Part shown: positions 32,444 through 39,466 of the stretch, piece by piece | Layout: each line of letters opens with the position of its first letter | Numbering within the stretch: position 1 is the stretch's first letter | Assembly: GCA_002343395.1 (NCBI GenBank) | Contig: DDSN01000054.1 | Span: 740-40,205 of the forward strand | Direction of reading: 5' to 3' | Length of the DNA stretch: 39,466 bases | Source: Hyphomonadaceae bacterium UBA2389 | Lineage (GTDB): Bacteria > Pseudomonadota > Alphaproteobacteria > Caulobacterales > Aquidulcibacteraceae | The notes under the pieces: model-generated | The model's database searches: none | What the model was told of the DNA's origin: nothing | What the model saw: only the letters and a program-made list of their open reading frames with translations | Position numbers and translations under genes: made by a program

Positions 32444-33895
32444 ATGACCACGACATTCACGCCGCCTGCGGGCAAGGACATCTTGGGCCACCCGCGCGGG
32501 CTTTGGTACCTCGTGTTCGCGGAGGCGTGGGAGCGTTTTTCTTATTACGGCATGCAAGCGCTGCTGGTGCTTTATCTCACTCAGTATCTGCTTCTGCCGG
32601 AGCATGTTGGCAACGTCGCGGGATTCGAACAGTTCAAGGGCGCGGTCGCGGCCGCCTATGGCTGGCTCGGCAGCGTGTTTGGCATCGGCGACGGCGGCGG
32701 CGAACTCGCGACGCCGATCGCGACGGCCGCTGCCATTACCGGCGTCTATTCTGCCGGCGTGTACGCGACGCCGATGATTGGCGGTTGGATCGCGGACCGG
32801 TTCCTGGGGCGCACTATGACAGTTGCGATCGGCGCGCTCTTCATGGTGGCGGGGCATTTCTTGATGGCGTTCGACGTCGCATTCGTTGCGGCGATTGCGT
32901 GCCTGTTCATTGGTGTCGGATTGTTCAAAGGCAACATCGCCAGCCAAGTCGGCGAACTTTACGGACCAGACGATCTACGTCGAACGACGGCGTATCAGAC
33001 CTTCCTACTCGGAGTGCAGATCGCGGTTATCGTGGCGCCGCTTGTGACTGGCTTTCTGGGAGAGAAGATCGCTTGGCATTACGGCTTCGGCGCCGCCGGC
33101 GTCGGCATGGCCATTGCGCTTGTCGTCTACCTCTGGGGCCGCAAATATTTGCCGCCGGAGCAGCCTCGCGGTCGGTCAGCGGCGAACGCTCCAGCGGATA
33201 AGCTCACGGGCCGCGACTGGGCCACCATGCTGGTTTTGGTCGCGATGCTCCCAATTCTGGCGGCGACCGCCATCGGCAACCAGGAGATTTTCAACGCTTA
33301 CCTGCTCTGGGGCGAACAGAACTATAATCTCGTGTTTTTTGGCGAGACGATGCCGGTATCCTGGCTGATCTCGCTCGACGCTATCATCTCCACCGTCACC
33401 GTTGGCGGTGCGCTCGTGTTCTGGAGCGTCTACGCCAAGTTTTGGAAAGAGCCGGATGAGATCATCAAGCTAGCGATCGGCGCTGTGATAGCAGCGGGCG
33501 CGCCCATGATCCTTGCGTTCGCCAGCGCCAACCATGCCGCGACCGGCCAACCAGTGTCGCTGATCTGGGGCATCGGCTTCCACGTCGTGAACGACATCGG
33601 TTTCGCCATGATCTTTCCGGTTGGCCTCGCCCTTTTCTCGCGCGCGGCGCCGCGGCAGGTCGGCGGGCTGTTCATCGGCATCTACTATCTGCACTTGTTC
33701 ATCTGCAATCTCGCCACCGGCAAAGTGGCGGGCATGATCGAGACCATGGATGGGTTCAGCTTCTGGGCCATGCACGCGGCGGTGATAGCGGCGGGCGCTG
33801 TAGCGCTTGTCGTGTTCGCGGTGCTGTTCAACAAGCTGCTTGCGCCGAAGGCGGAGGTCCCCCCGACGGAGGCGTCCCAGCCGGCGCCCGCCTAG
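32444..33895 (+). CDS. POT-family proton-dependent peptide transporter
   Basis: This 483-residue major-facilitator protein has 12 or more membrane helices and the POT signature EAWERFSYYGMQALLVLYL in helix 1 (proton-coupling ExxERFxYY). It imports di- and tripeptides with protons. The loop between helices 1 and 2 is unusually long (about residues 55-90, FEQFKGAVAAAYGWLGSVFGIGDGGG), which is seen in several proteobacterial relatives and is probably not a defect. GKNP-type regions such as LFKGNIASQVGELYG follow. GGGGGG lies just ahead of the ATG. Peptide uptake would fit a heterotrophic, protein-consuming life style. Confidence 0.92.
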   Translation: MTTTFTPPAGKDILGHPRGLWYLVFAEAWERFSYYGMQALLVLYLTQYLLLPEHVGNVAGFEQFKGAVAAAYGWLGSVFGIGDGGGELATPIATAAAITGVYSAGVYATPMIGGWIADRFLGRTMTVAIGALFMVAGHFLMAFDVAFVAAIACLFIGVGLFKGNIASQVGELYGPDDLRRTTAYQTFLLGVQIAVIVAPLVTGFLGEKIAWHYGFGAAGVGMAIALVVYLWGRKYLPPEQPRGRSAANAPADKLTGRDWATMLVLVAMLPILAATAIGNQEIFNAYLLWGEQNYNLVFFGETMPVSWLISLDAIISTVTVGGALVFWSVYAKFWKEPDEIIKLAIGAVIAAGAPMILAFASANHAATGQPVSLIWGIGFHVVNDIGFAMIFPVGLALFSRAAPRQVGGLFIGIYYLHLFICNLATGKVAGMIETMDGFSFWAMHAAVIAAGAVALVVFAVLFNKLLAPKAEVPPTEASQPAPA

Positions 33896-33994
33896 CGGAC
33901 GCCTGATCGCCGCGCCGCCAGACGCCAACCAGTGTTAACGCCGCGGTCACGATTGCGGGCGCAATGCTTAGGGCGCTAGCAAAGACAGTCGTTC

Positions 33995-34369
33995 ATGTTT
34001 GGGAAGTCCAAACCGCCGCCTAAGAGCGCGCTCGCCGATCGCATGCGGCGGGTGACGACCCATCGCCCCCCGGCGGGGGCTGATGAGTGGGAGTTGTTGC
34101 CGCCCCCGCCGCCTCACGCCTCCAAACTGCATGCCCGCTCCGAGCGGGCGCCCGCCTACCGGCAAGGCGTTATCGTCATTGAAGACGGGCAACGTGTGAC
34201 CGTTGTGATCAAGAATCTCAGCGCAAGCGGCGCCAGGATCGAGTTCTTCCTCAAGCGCGAGTTGCCTGCGGTGATCACGCTGATTGAGGTGACCAAGCGC
34301 ATTCACCGCCGCGCCCGCGTCGTCTGGCAGGGCGACGGCGTGGCGGGGATCGAGTTCCTGCCCGACTAG
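33995..34369 (+). CDS. PilZ-domain protein (predicted c-di-GMP binder)
   Basis: The 124-residue protein has an unstructured N-terminus (about 1-50, Pro-rich) and a PilZ domain with the NLSASGARIEF strand (D/NxSxxG motif). The RxxxR motif is imperfect: RAPAYR has four residues between the arginines. Binding of c-di-GMP is therefore likely but not certain. Other PilZ proteins control motility, polysaccharide or virulence functions. A TipF-like EAL protein also occurs in this window. It converges on the VOC gene with overlapping stops (CTAG). Confidence 0.85.
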   Translation: MFGKSKPPPKSALADRMRRVTTHRPPAGADEWELLPPPPPHASKLHARSERAPAYRQGVIVIEDGQRVTVVIKNLSASGARIEFFLKRELPAVITLIEVTKRIHRRARVVWQGDGVAGIEFLPD

Positions 34370-34740
34370 CGGCCGGTGAAATAGACTGCGAACTTGTTGC
34401 CGTCCAAATCGCGAAAATAGGCGAAGTCGCCGAAAGCGCCGCGCGGTCCAGGCTCGCCTTCGCAGGTTGCGCCAAGCTCCAGCGCCTTCGCATGCATGCG
34501 CACCACGTCATCCTTCGAGTCCACCTCGAACGCGATCATGCCGCCGTTGGAATGAGTCGCGGTTTGGCCGTCATACGGGCGCGTCAGAAGCAGCATGGCG
34601 CCGGACCCAAGCCGATACATTTGGCCATGGGGCGTCGGGAACAAACGTTTCCCGCCGAGTTCGGCTGTCAGCGCGTCGTAAAAGCCCGTTGCGCGCTCGA
34701 AATCGTTTGTTCCGACGCAGATGTATCCGACCTTGGCCAT
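34366..34740 (-). CDS. VOC-family (glyoxalase/bleomycin-resistance fold) protein
   Basis: This 124-residue protein has a vicinal-oxygen-chelate fold: KVGYICVGTNDFERATGFYDAL at the start, a Gly-rich middle (GGMIAFEV) and RDLDGNKFAVYF at the end. Metal-ligand residues of glyoxalase I (His/Glu set) are not all visible, so enzymatic type is unknown. No resistance function should be read from the family name. It is divergent from the DUF2093 gene. Confidence 0.87.
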   Translation of the reverse strand: MAKVGYICVGTNDFERATGFYDALTAELGGKRLFPTPHGQMYRLGSGAMLLLTRPYDGQTATHSNGGMIAFEVDSKDDVVRMHAKALELGATCEGEPGPRGAFGDFAYFRDLDGNKFAVYFTGR

Positions 34741-34853
34741 GGCGCGTTCTCCTTTCCGCCATGTCCGCGCTCTCAGGGGGGGGCGTCAATGGGCGCCGCC
34801 GCGCGAACCTGCGCATGGACGGGGCGCGCCGCCCGGCGCTAGAATGCCGTCCC

Positions 34854-35072
34854 ATGAACAAGCACGACCCCGGCGGGCCGGAAGCAAAGCTTCATTACGG
34901 CGACAACGAGTTCACTATCCTCAAGCAGGGGCTGTTTGTCCGCTGCGCGGTTTCCGGTGAGCGCATTCCCTTGGATGAGTTGCGCTACTGGAACGTCGAT
35001 CTCCAGGAGGCCTACCGCAGCGCCGCCGAGGCCACGCGGCGTTGGCAGGAACTCCAGGAGCAGAAGGCGTGA
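34854..35072 (+). CDS. DUF2093-family protein
   Basis: The 72-residue soluble protein matches DUF2093 over its full length: AKLHYGDNEFTILKQGLFVRCAVSGERIPLDELRYWNVDLQEAY in conserved order (two or more segments). DUF2093 genes are commonly found directly downstream of xseA in alphaproteobacteria; here about 4.3 kb (SulP, POT, PilZ, VOC) separates them. The stop overlaps the next GTG start by four bases (GTGA), coupling it with the M23 lipoprotein. Function is unknown; the fold may be a small nucleic-acid or zinc-less ribbon protein, not visible here. Confidence 0.9.
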   Translation: MNKHDPGGPEAKLHYGDNEFTILKQGLFVRCAVSGERIPLDELRYWNVDLQEAYRSAAEATRRWQELQEQKA

Positions 35073-36013
35073 GGGCGCTGATCGCCGCCTTTTTGCTTGC
35101 GGCCTGCGCCGCGCCGGAAGCGCCGGCGGGATCCGAGGCGTCCGCCGCGACCGCTCCCTTTGTCGATGAGGTCGCCGCAACGCCGGCATTTCCGCCAACC
35201 CCCGCAACGCTGACGTTGACCTGCGCTGGCGCGTTCACTCAAGGCGGCGTCGCGCTTTGCCGTACCTTGCCGGGCGCCGATATCAGCGTGGACGGCGTCG
35301 CGTTCGGCGCGGCCGACACGCAGGGGTGGGCCGTTGTTGGCTTCTTGCGCGAACACGGCCCACAGGCGCGCATCGAAGCCGCTGCGAACGGAAGCACCGT
35401 GGTCCAGGCTGTCGACATCGCCGATCGCGCCTTCGACATCCAGCGCGTCAACGGCTTGCCGCCGCAAACCGTGAATCCCACGGATCCCGAGGTTATCGCT
35501 CGCATTCAGCGGGACACAGCGCTCAAGCAAAACGCATTTGGAAGCACGGCGCCGCTCGAAGGCTGGCTCGATGGCTTTATCTGGCCCGTGGAGGGACCGA
35601 TCTCTGGGCGTTGGGGCAATCAGCGCATCCTGAACGGCGAGCCACGTGATCCGCACTACGGCGTCGACATCGCGGCGCCGGCTGGAACGCCCATTCGTGC
35701 GCCAGCGTCAGGAACTGTGGTGCTGGCCAATCCGGACATGCATTTCGAAGGCGGGCTCGTGTTCATCGATCATGGCCAGGGCCTCATCACCATGTATCTC
35801 CACATGAGCCGCCTCGATGTTGCGCCGGGCGATTCCGTTACGCAGGGCCAGGTGATTGGCGCTGTCGGCGCCACTGGCCGGGCGACGGGGCCGCATTTGT
35901 GCTGGCGTATGCGCTTCCGCGGCCGCCAACTCGACCCGACCGTGGCGATCGACGGTTTGGCCGCGGCGCGAGCGGCGTTGCTGGCGCAGCCTAACGCGTC
36001 ACAAAGTGACTGA
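35069..36013 (+). CDS. M23 (LytM-type) peptidase lipoprotein
   Basis: This 314-residue protein has a short signal with lipobox LLAA-Cys13, an extended periplasmic linker, and a C-terminal LytM/M23 domain (about 171-285). The metallopeptidase motif HxxxD is at His196 and Asp200 (HYGVD); His245 is in YLHMS. The closing HxH motif reads GPHLCW, so the second zinc-ligand His is Cys278. Cys can still bind zinc, but loss of activity is possible. M23 proteins cleave or regulate cleavage of peptidoglycan cross-links. The GTG start overlaps the DUF2093 stop and so is coupled to it. Confidence 0.87.
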   Translation: MRALIAAFLLAACAAPEAPAGSEASAATAPFVDEVAATPAFPPTPATLTLTCAGAFTQGGVALCRTLPGADISVDGVAFGAADTQGWAVVGFLREHGPQARIEAAANGSTVVQAVDIADRAFDIQRVNGLPPQTVNPTDPEVIARIQRDTALKQNAFGSTAPLEGWLDGFIWPVEGPISGRWGNQRILNGEPRDPHYGVDIAAPAGTPIRAPASGTVVLANPDMHFEGGLVFIDHGQGLITMYLHMSRLDVAPGDSVTQGQVIGAVGATGRATGPHLCWRMRFRGRQLDPTVAIDGLAAARAALLAQPNASQSD

Positions 36014-36452
36014 CCAACACCACGGCGGGAGCGTCGCCTTCGTTGCGCCAGGAGTGCGCCGTGTTCGCGTCTTCGATCGCGACATCGCCCGCGCGGTAGG
36101 TGATCGGATCGAGGCACGTGTTTCGTAGCTCGACCATTTCGCCGGAGACCAGTACCGCGAAGCCCTGAATCGTCGCGTGCTCATGCCAGGCGATGACCCC
36201 GCCGGGCGCGACCGTGATGCGACGCAGCCGCACCGCGCGTGTGGGATCAGCGGCGGTCGGAACCAGCGCGACGTCTTCGATCCGAACGCCAGCCGTGGCG
36301 CCGAAGCCCTGAGCGTGCGCGCCGTCTTGTCGCCGCTCGACGGGGCAAGCGCGTACCACGGCGTTTTCGATCGCGGCCACGCTCTGATCCGGCGTCGGCG
36401 TCGATGCACAGGCGCCGAGAAGCGCCACAGCGCTAAGCGCAAGTCCGCGCAT
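35991..36452 (-). CDS. Cupin-domain lipoprotein
   Basis: This 153-residue protein has a lipobox (LLGA-Cys15) and one cupin barrel: WHEHATIQGFAVLVSGEM supplies two His ligands (His90, His92), and His133 (TAHSWRN) the third. Metal binding and a small-molecule or oxygenase-like role are plausible but unproven. Its start overlaps the LpxL-like gene's stop by one base (TGATG), placing it in the lipid A operon. Its stop overlaps the M23 gene by 23 bases. Confidence 0.83.
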   Translation of the reverse strand: MRGLALSAVALLGACASTPTPDQSVAAIENAVVRACPVERRQDGAHAQGFGATAGVRIEDVALVPTAADPTRAVRLRRITVAPGGVIAWHEHATIQGFAVLVSGEMVELRNTCLDPITYRAGDVAIEDANTAHSWRNEGDAPAVVLVSHFVTR

Positions 36453-37366
36453 CACATCACCCCTGCTTTTTTCCAGGCGTCTTTCGGCCAACGCCGGTGC
36501 GCCCAGAACCATTGCGCCGGCGCTTCGCGCACGCGCGCCTCCATGAATTCGTTGATACGCCTGACGCCCTCAAACACTGTCCGTTCATCGTCGGGATTAT
36601 CGTAGTCGAGTTGGATGGGTTCGTACGCGGTGGCCACAAAGCGCGTGCCCTCGATGCGCCGACCCGTGATCGGGATAAGCGGGACCTTGAACTTGAGCGC
36701 CAGCCGCGTGGGACCGTCCGCGGTCATGCACTCGTACCCGAAGAACGGAACGCTCAGGCCCATATTGTATTTTTGGTCGTTCATCAGCGCCACGCTTCGG
36801 CCCCGCTTCAGCGAGCGCAGAAGCCCCATGCCGCCTTCCTTGCCTTTCGCGGCCTGCAAGCCAAGGCCGAACGCGGCGCGCGTCTCGACGATGTATTTGT
36901 CGATGATCGGATTGTTCGCGGGGCGATAGGTGAAGTGGCAGGTCGCATCGGTTTGCGCCAGACATAGCGAGGTCACTTCCCAGTTGGTGAAGTGCCCGCC
37001 AATGAAAACCGCGCCCTTGCCAAGCGTCGCCTCAATGCGCTCGCGGCCTTCAAAGGTCACGTCGCCGCTCCGGAACTTCTCCAGAAACTTTCCCATGTGG
37101 GGGAACTCACCGGACATCCGGCCTAGTTCGCGGAAGCTTTCCTTGCGCATCTCGCGATGCCAGGCATCGTTTTCGTTTGGGAACGCCATGCGCAAATTGC
37201 GCAGAGCGGTCTTCCACGAACTCGTCAGCGAGGCCACGCTCGGAACAATCGCGGCGCCGAGTTTTGACGCGCGTTCCAGCCCCAGCGCGCCGAGGCCGCC
37301 AACATAGGCGTTCCATACGAGCGCCTCGAGGCGAAACATCAGGTTGACGTCTTTAGGCTTTGCCAT
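36452..37366 (-). CDS. Lipid A late acyltransferase family protein (LpxL/HtrB-like)
   Basis: The 304-residue protein has one N-terminal membrane segment and the acyltransferase motif GGHFTNWE, with His125 and Glu130 (HX4E). It also has NLRMAFPN, MNDQKYNMGLSVPFFG and AHRRWPKD. The family adds a secondary fatty acyl chain to Kdo-lipid A. It overlaps lpxK by 14 bases, fitting a lipid A biosynthesis operon. No strong ribosome site is visible, so it depends on translational coupling. Confidence 0.93.
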   Translation of the reverse strand: MAKPKDVNLMFRLEALVWNAYVGGLGALGLERASKLGAAIVPSVASLTSSWKTALRNLRMAFPNENDAWHREMRKESFRELGRMSGEFPHMGKFLEKFRSGDVTFEGRERIEATLGKGAVFIGGHFTNWEVTSLCLAQTDATCHFTYRPANNPIIDKYIVETRAAFGLGLQAAKGKEGGMGLLRSLKRGRSVALMNDQKYNMGLSVPFFGYECMTADGPTRLALKFKVPLIPITGRRIEGTRFVATAYEPIQLDYDNPDDERTVFEGVRRINEFMEARVREAPAQWFWAHRRWPKDAWKKAGVM

Positions 37367-38360
37367 GCGCGATTTTCATGCGGTCTTGTATCGGCGCGAG
37401 CAAGGCGTCGAGCGCGGATTCGTCCACAAATCGGGCCGCCACGGGCAAGACAGCGACCTTCGCGCGCCACTCCGGCGAAAGTCGCGCGGCATCCTTCTCG
37501 GTCGTGATCAATGTTGCCCCGCGCTCGTCGGCCATCTGGGCCAAAACATCGAGTTCGTCATCACTGTAGGCGTGGTGGTCGGAGAACGGCACGGCCTCCG
37601 CGATATCGGCGCCCATGGCCGCGAGGGTGTCGAAGAACTTTTCAGGCCTCGCCAGCCCCGCGAAAGCCACGAGCTTGCCGTCGGGCGCGATCCCCGCCGG
37701 GGCGAGCACCGCTGTGATGATGGGCTTCTCAAAACCGGCGAGCCAACGAGGCCTTGGCGCGCTGTCGGCGGCGCCATTGCTCAGCATCACGACCGCGTCG
37801 GCGCGGGCCAGTCCCTCGCGCAGTCGCTCGCGCAGGGGGCCGGCGGGAAAGACCCGCCCATTGCCGATGCCGAACACCGGGTCGACCACCACGAGATTCA
37901 GGTCTTTCGCCAAACTTGGGTTCTGAAAGCCGTCATCCATGATGATGGCGCGGGCCCCGCCTTGGACCGCCGCCATAGCGCCAGCAACGCGGTCACGCGC
38001 GATCCAGGCGCCGCCATCGCGCGCGTGCAACAACGGTTCGTCGCCGACTTCCGCCGCGCGCATATCCGTTGTGACGCGCAGCGGGCCAGCGACCTTGCCG
38101 CCGTAACCTCGCGAAAGAGTGTGGGCGTGTGGTCCGAGGCGAGCACGCAGGGCGCGCGCGACAGGTGTTTTGCCTGCTCCGCCCACCGTGAGGTTCCCGA
38201 CGCAAACGACGGGCACGGCGGCATGGCGCGGCGTCATCGTCCGAAAGCGCTGTGCGGCCGCCCACGCATAAATCCAGGAGATCGGCGTCAGCAGCGCGCG
38301 CATTGTCAGAGCCGCGTCGCGGCCTTCGGCATCGGCTTTCCAAAACTCAGGCGGGCGCAT
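37353..38360 (-). CDS. lpxK: Tetraacyldisaccharide 4'-kinase
   Basis: LpxK phosphorylates the 4'-position of the lipid A disaccharide. The 335-residue protein has the signature Walker A GNLTVGGAGKT (55-65) shortly after a hydrophobic N-terminal segment that anchors it in the inner membrane. LSRGYGGKVAGPLRVT, VGDEPLLHA, IIMDDGFQNPSLAKDLNLVVVD and GRVFPAGPLRE are diagnostic. The start at 38360 follows AAAGGGTGA by about nine bases and overlaps waaA by 14 bases. Confidence 0.97.
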   Translation of the reverse strand: MRPPEFWKADAEGRDAALTMRALLTPISWIYAWAAAQRFRTMTPRHAAVPVVCVGNLTVGGAGKTPVARALRARLGPHAHTLSRGYGGKVAGPLRVTTDMRAAEVGDEPLLHARDGGAWIARDRVAGAMAAVQGGARAIIMDDGFQNPSLAKDLNLVVVDPVFGIGNGRVFPAGPLRERLREGLARADAVVMLSNGAADSAPRPRWLAGFEKPIITAVLAPAGIAPDGKLVAFAGLARPEKFFDTLAAMGADIAEAVPFSDHHAYSDDELDVLAQMADERGATLITTEKDAARLSPEWRAKVAVLPVAARFVDESALDALLAPIQDRMKIAHGKA

Positions 38361-39466
38361 CGGCGGCGTCACCCTTTGCGTTGGCCGCGCGGAGGCTGAG
38401 CAAGCCCTCAACCGTCTTTGCGAACGCCTCCGCGCCGCGTTCGGTGATCGTGCGGGCGCTCGTCACGAGGCGCATGCGCTTGCTCTCGTCCGACCACAAC
38501 GCCGCCACCTCAGCGGCGATGTCCTCCACGTTGCGCACCACGCGTGCGCCATCCGCGCTCAAGAGCGCCTCGAAAAGATCGTCAAAGCTCTCGACATACG
38601 GTCCCGACAAAATAGCCGCGCCATGGTTGGCGGGCTCCACTGGATTGTGCCCCTTTAGATGCGGCAGCAAACTGCCGGCCACAAGGGCGACTGGCGCGAT
38701 CTCGTAGAGCAACCCGAGTTCGCCCAGCGTGTCGGCGACATAGACTGGCGCTGCGCCGATTTTCGCGCCTTCGGAGCGCCGGGGGGCGCCGCGCGCGCGC
38801 GCGGCGATGGCGGCGCCGCGATCTGGGTGGCGCGGCGCGATAATCAACAACGCGTCGGGCCTCTCGCGGCGCAAAAGCTCATGCGCTTCGAGCGCGATCT
38901 CGTCCTCGCCTGCGTGCGTCGACGCCGCGAGCCAAACGGGGCGTGCGCCAATCTCGGCCTCCAGCATTGCGCGCGCCTGTTGATCGACTGGGAGACTCGG
39001 CGCGGCGAGTTTCAAGCTGCCGCTCACATCGACCGGTTTGCCTCGTAACTCGGCGAGCGCGCTCACAGACCGGGAGTCGGCCGCGGAAACGAACGCGAAG
39101 ATGCCGAACAATGTTCGCGCCGCCGTGCGCCATGACGTCCAACGCCGCAGCGTCGCGGGACTCATCCGCGCGTTTACGAGTGCGAGCGGAAGCGCGCGCG
39201 TGCGCGCCTCAAGAAGCAGGTTTGGCCACACCTCGCTTTCAACGAAGACGCCCGCGTCTGGCCGCCAATGATCGAGAAAGCGCCGCACGCAGTCGATGCG
39301 ATCGAGCGGTGCGTAGACATGGGTGAGGCGGGCGAGCTCGCGCCGGGCGACCACATCCGCCGACGTGCGCGTGCCGGTGGTAAGCACGAAGGAAAGGGCA
39401 TGGTCGCGCGCGGCGAGCGCCTCGACCAGCGTCATCGCGACGGCGCTTTCACCGACGCTGGCGGCG
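38347..39466 (-). CDS. waaA: 3-deoxy-D-manno-octulosonic acid transferase (5' partial)
   Basis: WaaA (KdtA) adds Kdo residues to lipid IVA at the membrane. The frame is open to the window edge, and the codons before the first ATG at 39435 encode AASVGESAVA, including the conserved ASVGE block with the catalytic Glu. The true start is therefore further upstream, and the Met at 39435 is not the start. The GT-B domain continues with LTTGTRTSADVV, VYAPLDRI, VFVESEVWPNLL, ASTHAGEDEI, IAPRHPDR and GGS-like GSLLPHLKGHNPVEPANHG. It overlaps lpxK by 14 bases, forming waaA-lpxK-LpxL-like-cupin. Confidence 0.96.
   Translation of the reverse strand, partial: AASVGESAVAMTLVEALAARDHALSFVLTTGTRTSADVVARRELARLTHVYAPLDRIDCVRRFLDHWRPDAGVFVESEVWPNLLLEARTRALPLALVNARMSPATLRRWTSWRTAARTLFGIFAFVSAADSRSVSALAELRGKPVDVSGSLKLAAPSLPVDQQARAMLEAEIGARPVWLAASTHAGEDEIALEAHELLRRERPDALLIIAPRHPDRGAAIAARARGAPRRSEGAKIGAAPVYVADTLGELGLLYEIAPVALVAGSLLPHLKGHNPVEPANHGAAILSGPYVESFDDLFEALLSADGARVVRNVEDIAAEVAALWSDESKRMRLVTSARTITERGAEAFAKTVEGLLSLRAANAKGDAADAPA

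Overview
The window is high-GC DNA (about 60-65% by eye) from the chromosome of an alphaproteobacterium. The best fit is the Caulobacterales/Hyphomonadaceae side of the class. This rests on a TipF-like degenerate EAL protein, a DUF2093 gene, an ACAD10/11-type acyl-CoA dehydrogenase with an APH-like kinase, and a dispersed purD / xseA / lpxK / waaA neighbourhood. No rRNA, tRNA, CRISPR array, insertion sequence or phage gene was seen. Forty-four protein genes are supported. The first (E1 beta) and last (waaA) run off the window edges. No gene-free stretch reaches 300 bases.

Layout. 1-2215: E1 beta and E2 of a branched-chain 2-oxoacid dehydrogenase. 2354-3943: a TIR/membrane/TPR protein. 3940-8329: housekeeping genes (rsmD, a TerC/YjbE-type membrane protein, rluB, tadA, ribF) with a small lipoprotein and a MaoC hydratase. 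8580-13551: a CheY-like receiver, an SDR, a TPR lipoprotein, a HAD phosphatase, uridine kinase and a TipF-like EAL protein. 13640-15162: a DUF2975 membrane protein plus Xre-type regulator behind a palindromic promoter region, then a TauE/SafE transporter. 15384-21278: a secreted seven-repeat lectin-like propeller, a GNAT acetyltransferase, an acyl-CoA dehydrogenase, three small membrane or lipoprotein genes, a QueD-like protein and a CorA-family transporter. 21340-26723: a periplasmic amidohydrolase, a CPBP protease, an APH-like kinase, a low-GC GIY-YIG gene and purD. 26772-36013: a large beta-solenoid membrane protein, xseA, SulP and POT transporters, a PilZ protein, a VOC protein, DUF2093 and an M23 lipoprotein. 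35991-39466: a cupin lipoprotein, an LpxL-like acyltransferase, lpxK and waaA, a tightly overlapping lipopolysaccharide-core/lipid A operon read on the minus strand.

How the genes work together. The chromosome is tightly packed with frequent strand switching. Eleven convergent gene pairs are separated by 9 bases or fewer or overlap, and four of them share exactly a 4-base stop-codon overlap. Functional themes are acyl-CoA and branched-chain acid oxidation (E1b/E2, MaoC, SDR, ACAD, APH-like kinase), c-di-GMP and two-component signalling (CheY-like, TipF-like, PilZ), RNA modification (rsmD, rluB, tadA) and envelope biogenesis (waaA, lpxK, LpxL-like, M23, cupin lipoprotein).

No single clear new system stands out. 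The most interesting candidates are the 758-residue beta-solenoid membrane protein lying between purD and xseA, the TIR-TM-TPR protein, the separated ACAD10/11 modules, the seven-cysteine-pair propeller, and the DUF2975/Xre pair with three operator half-sites overlapping its promoter.
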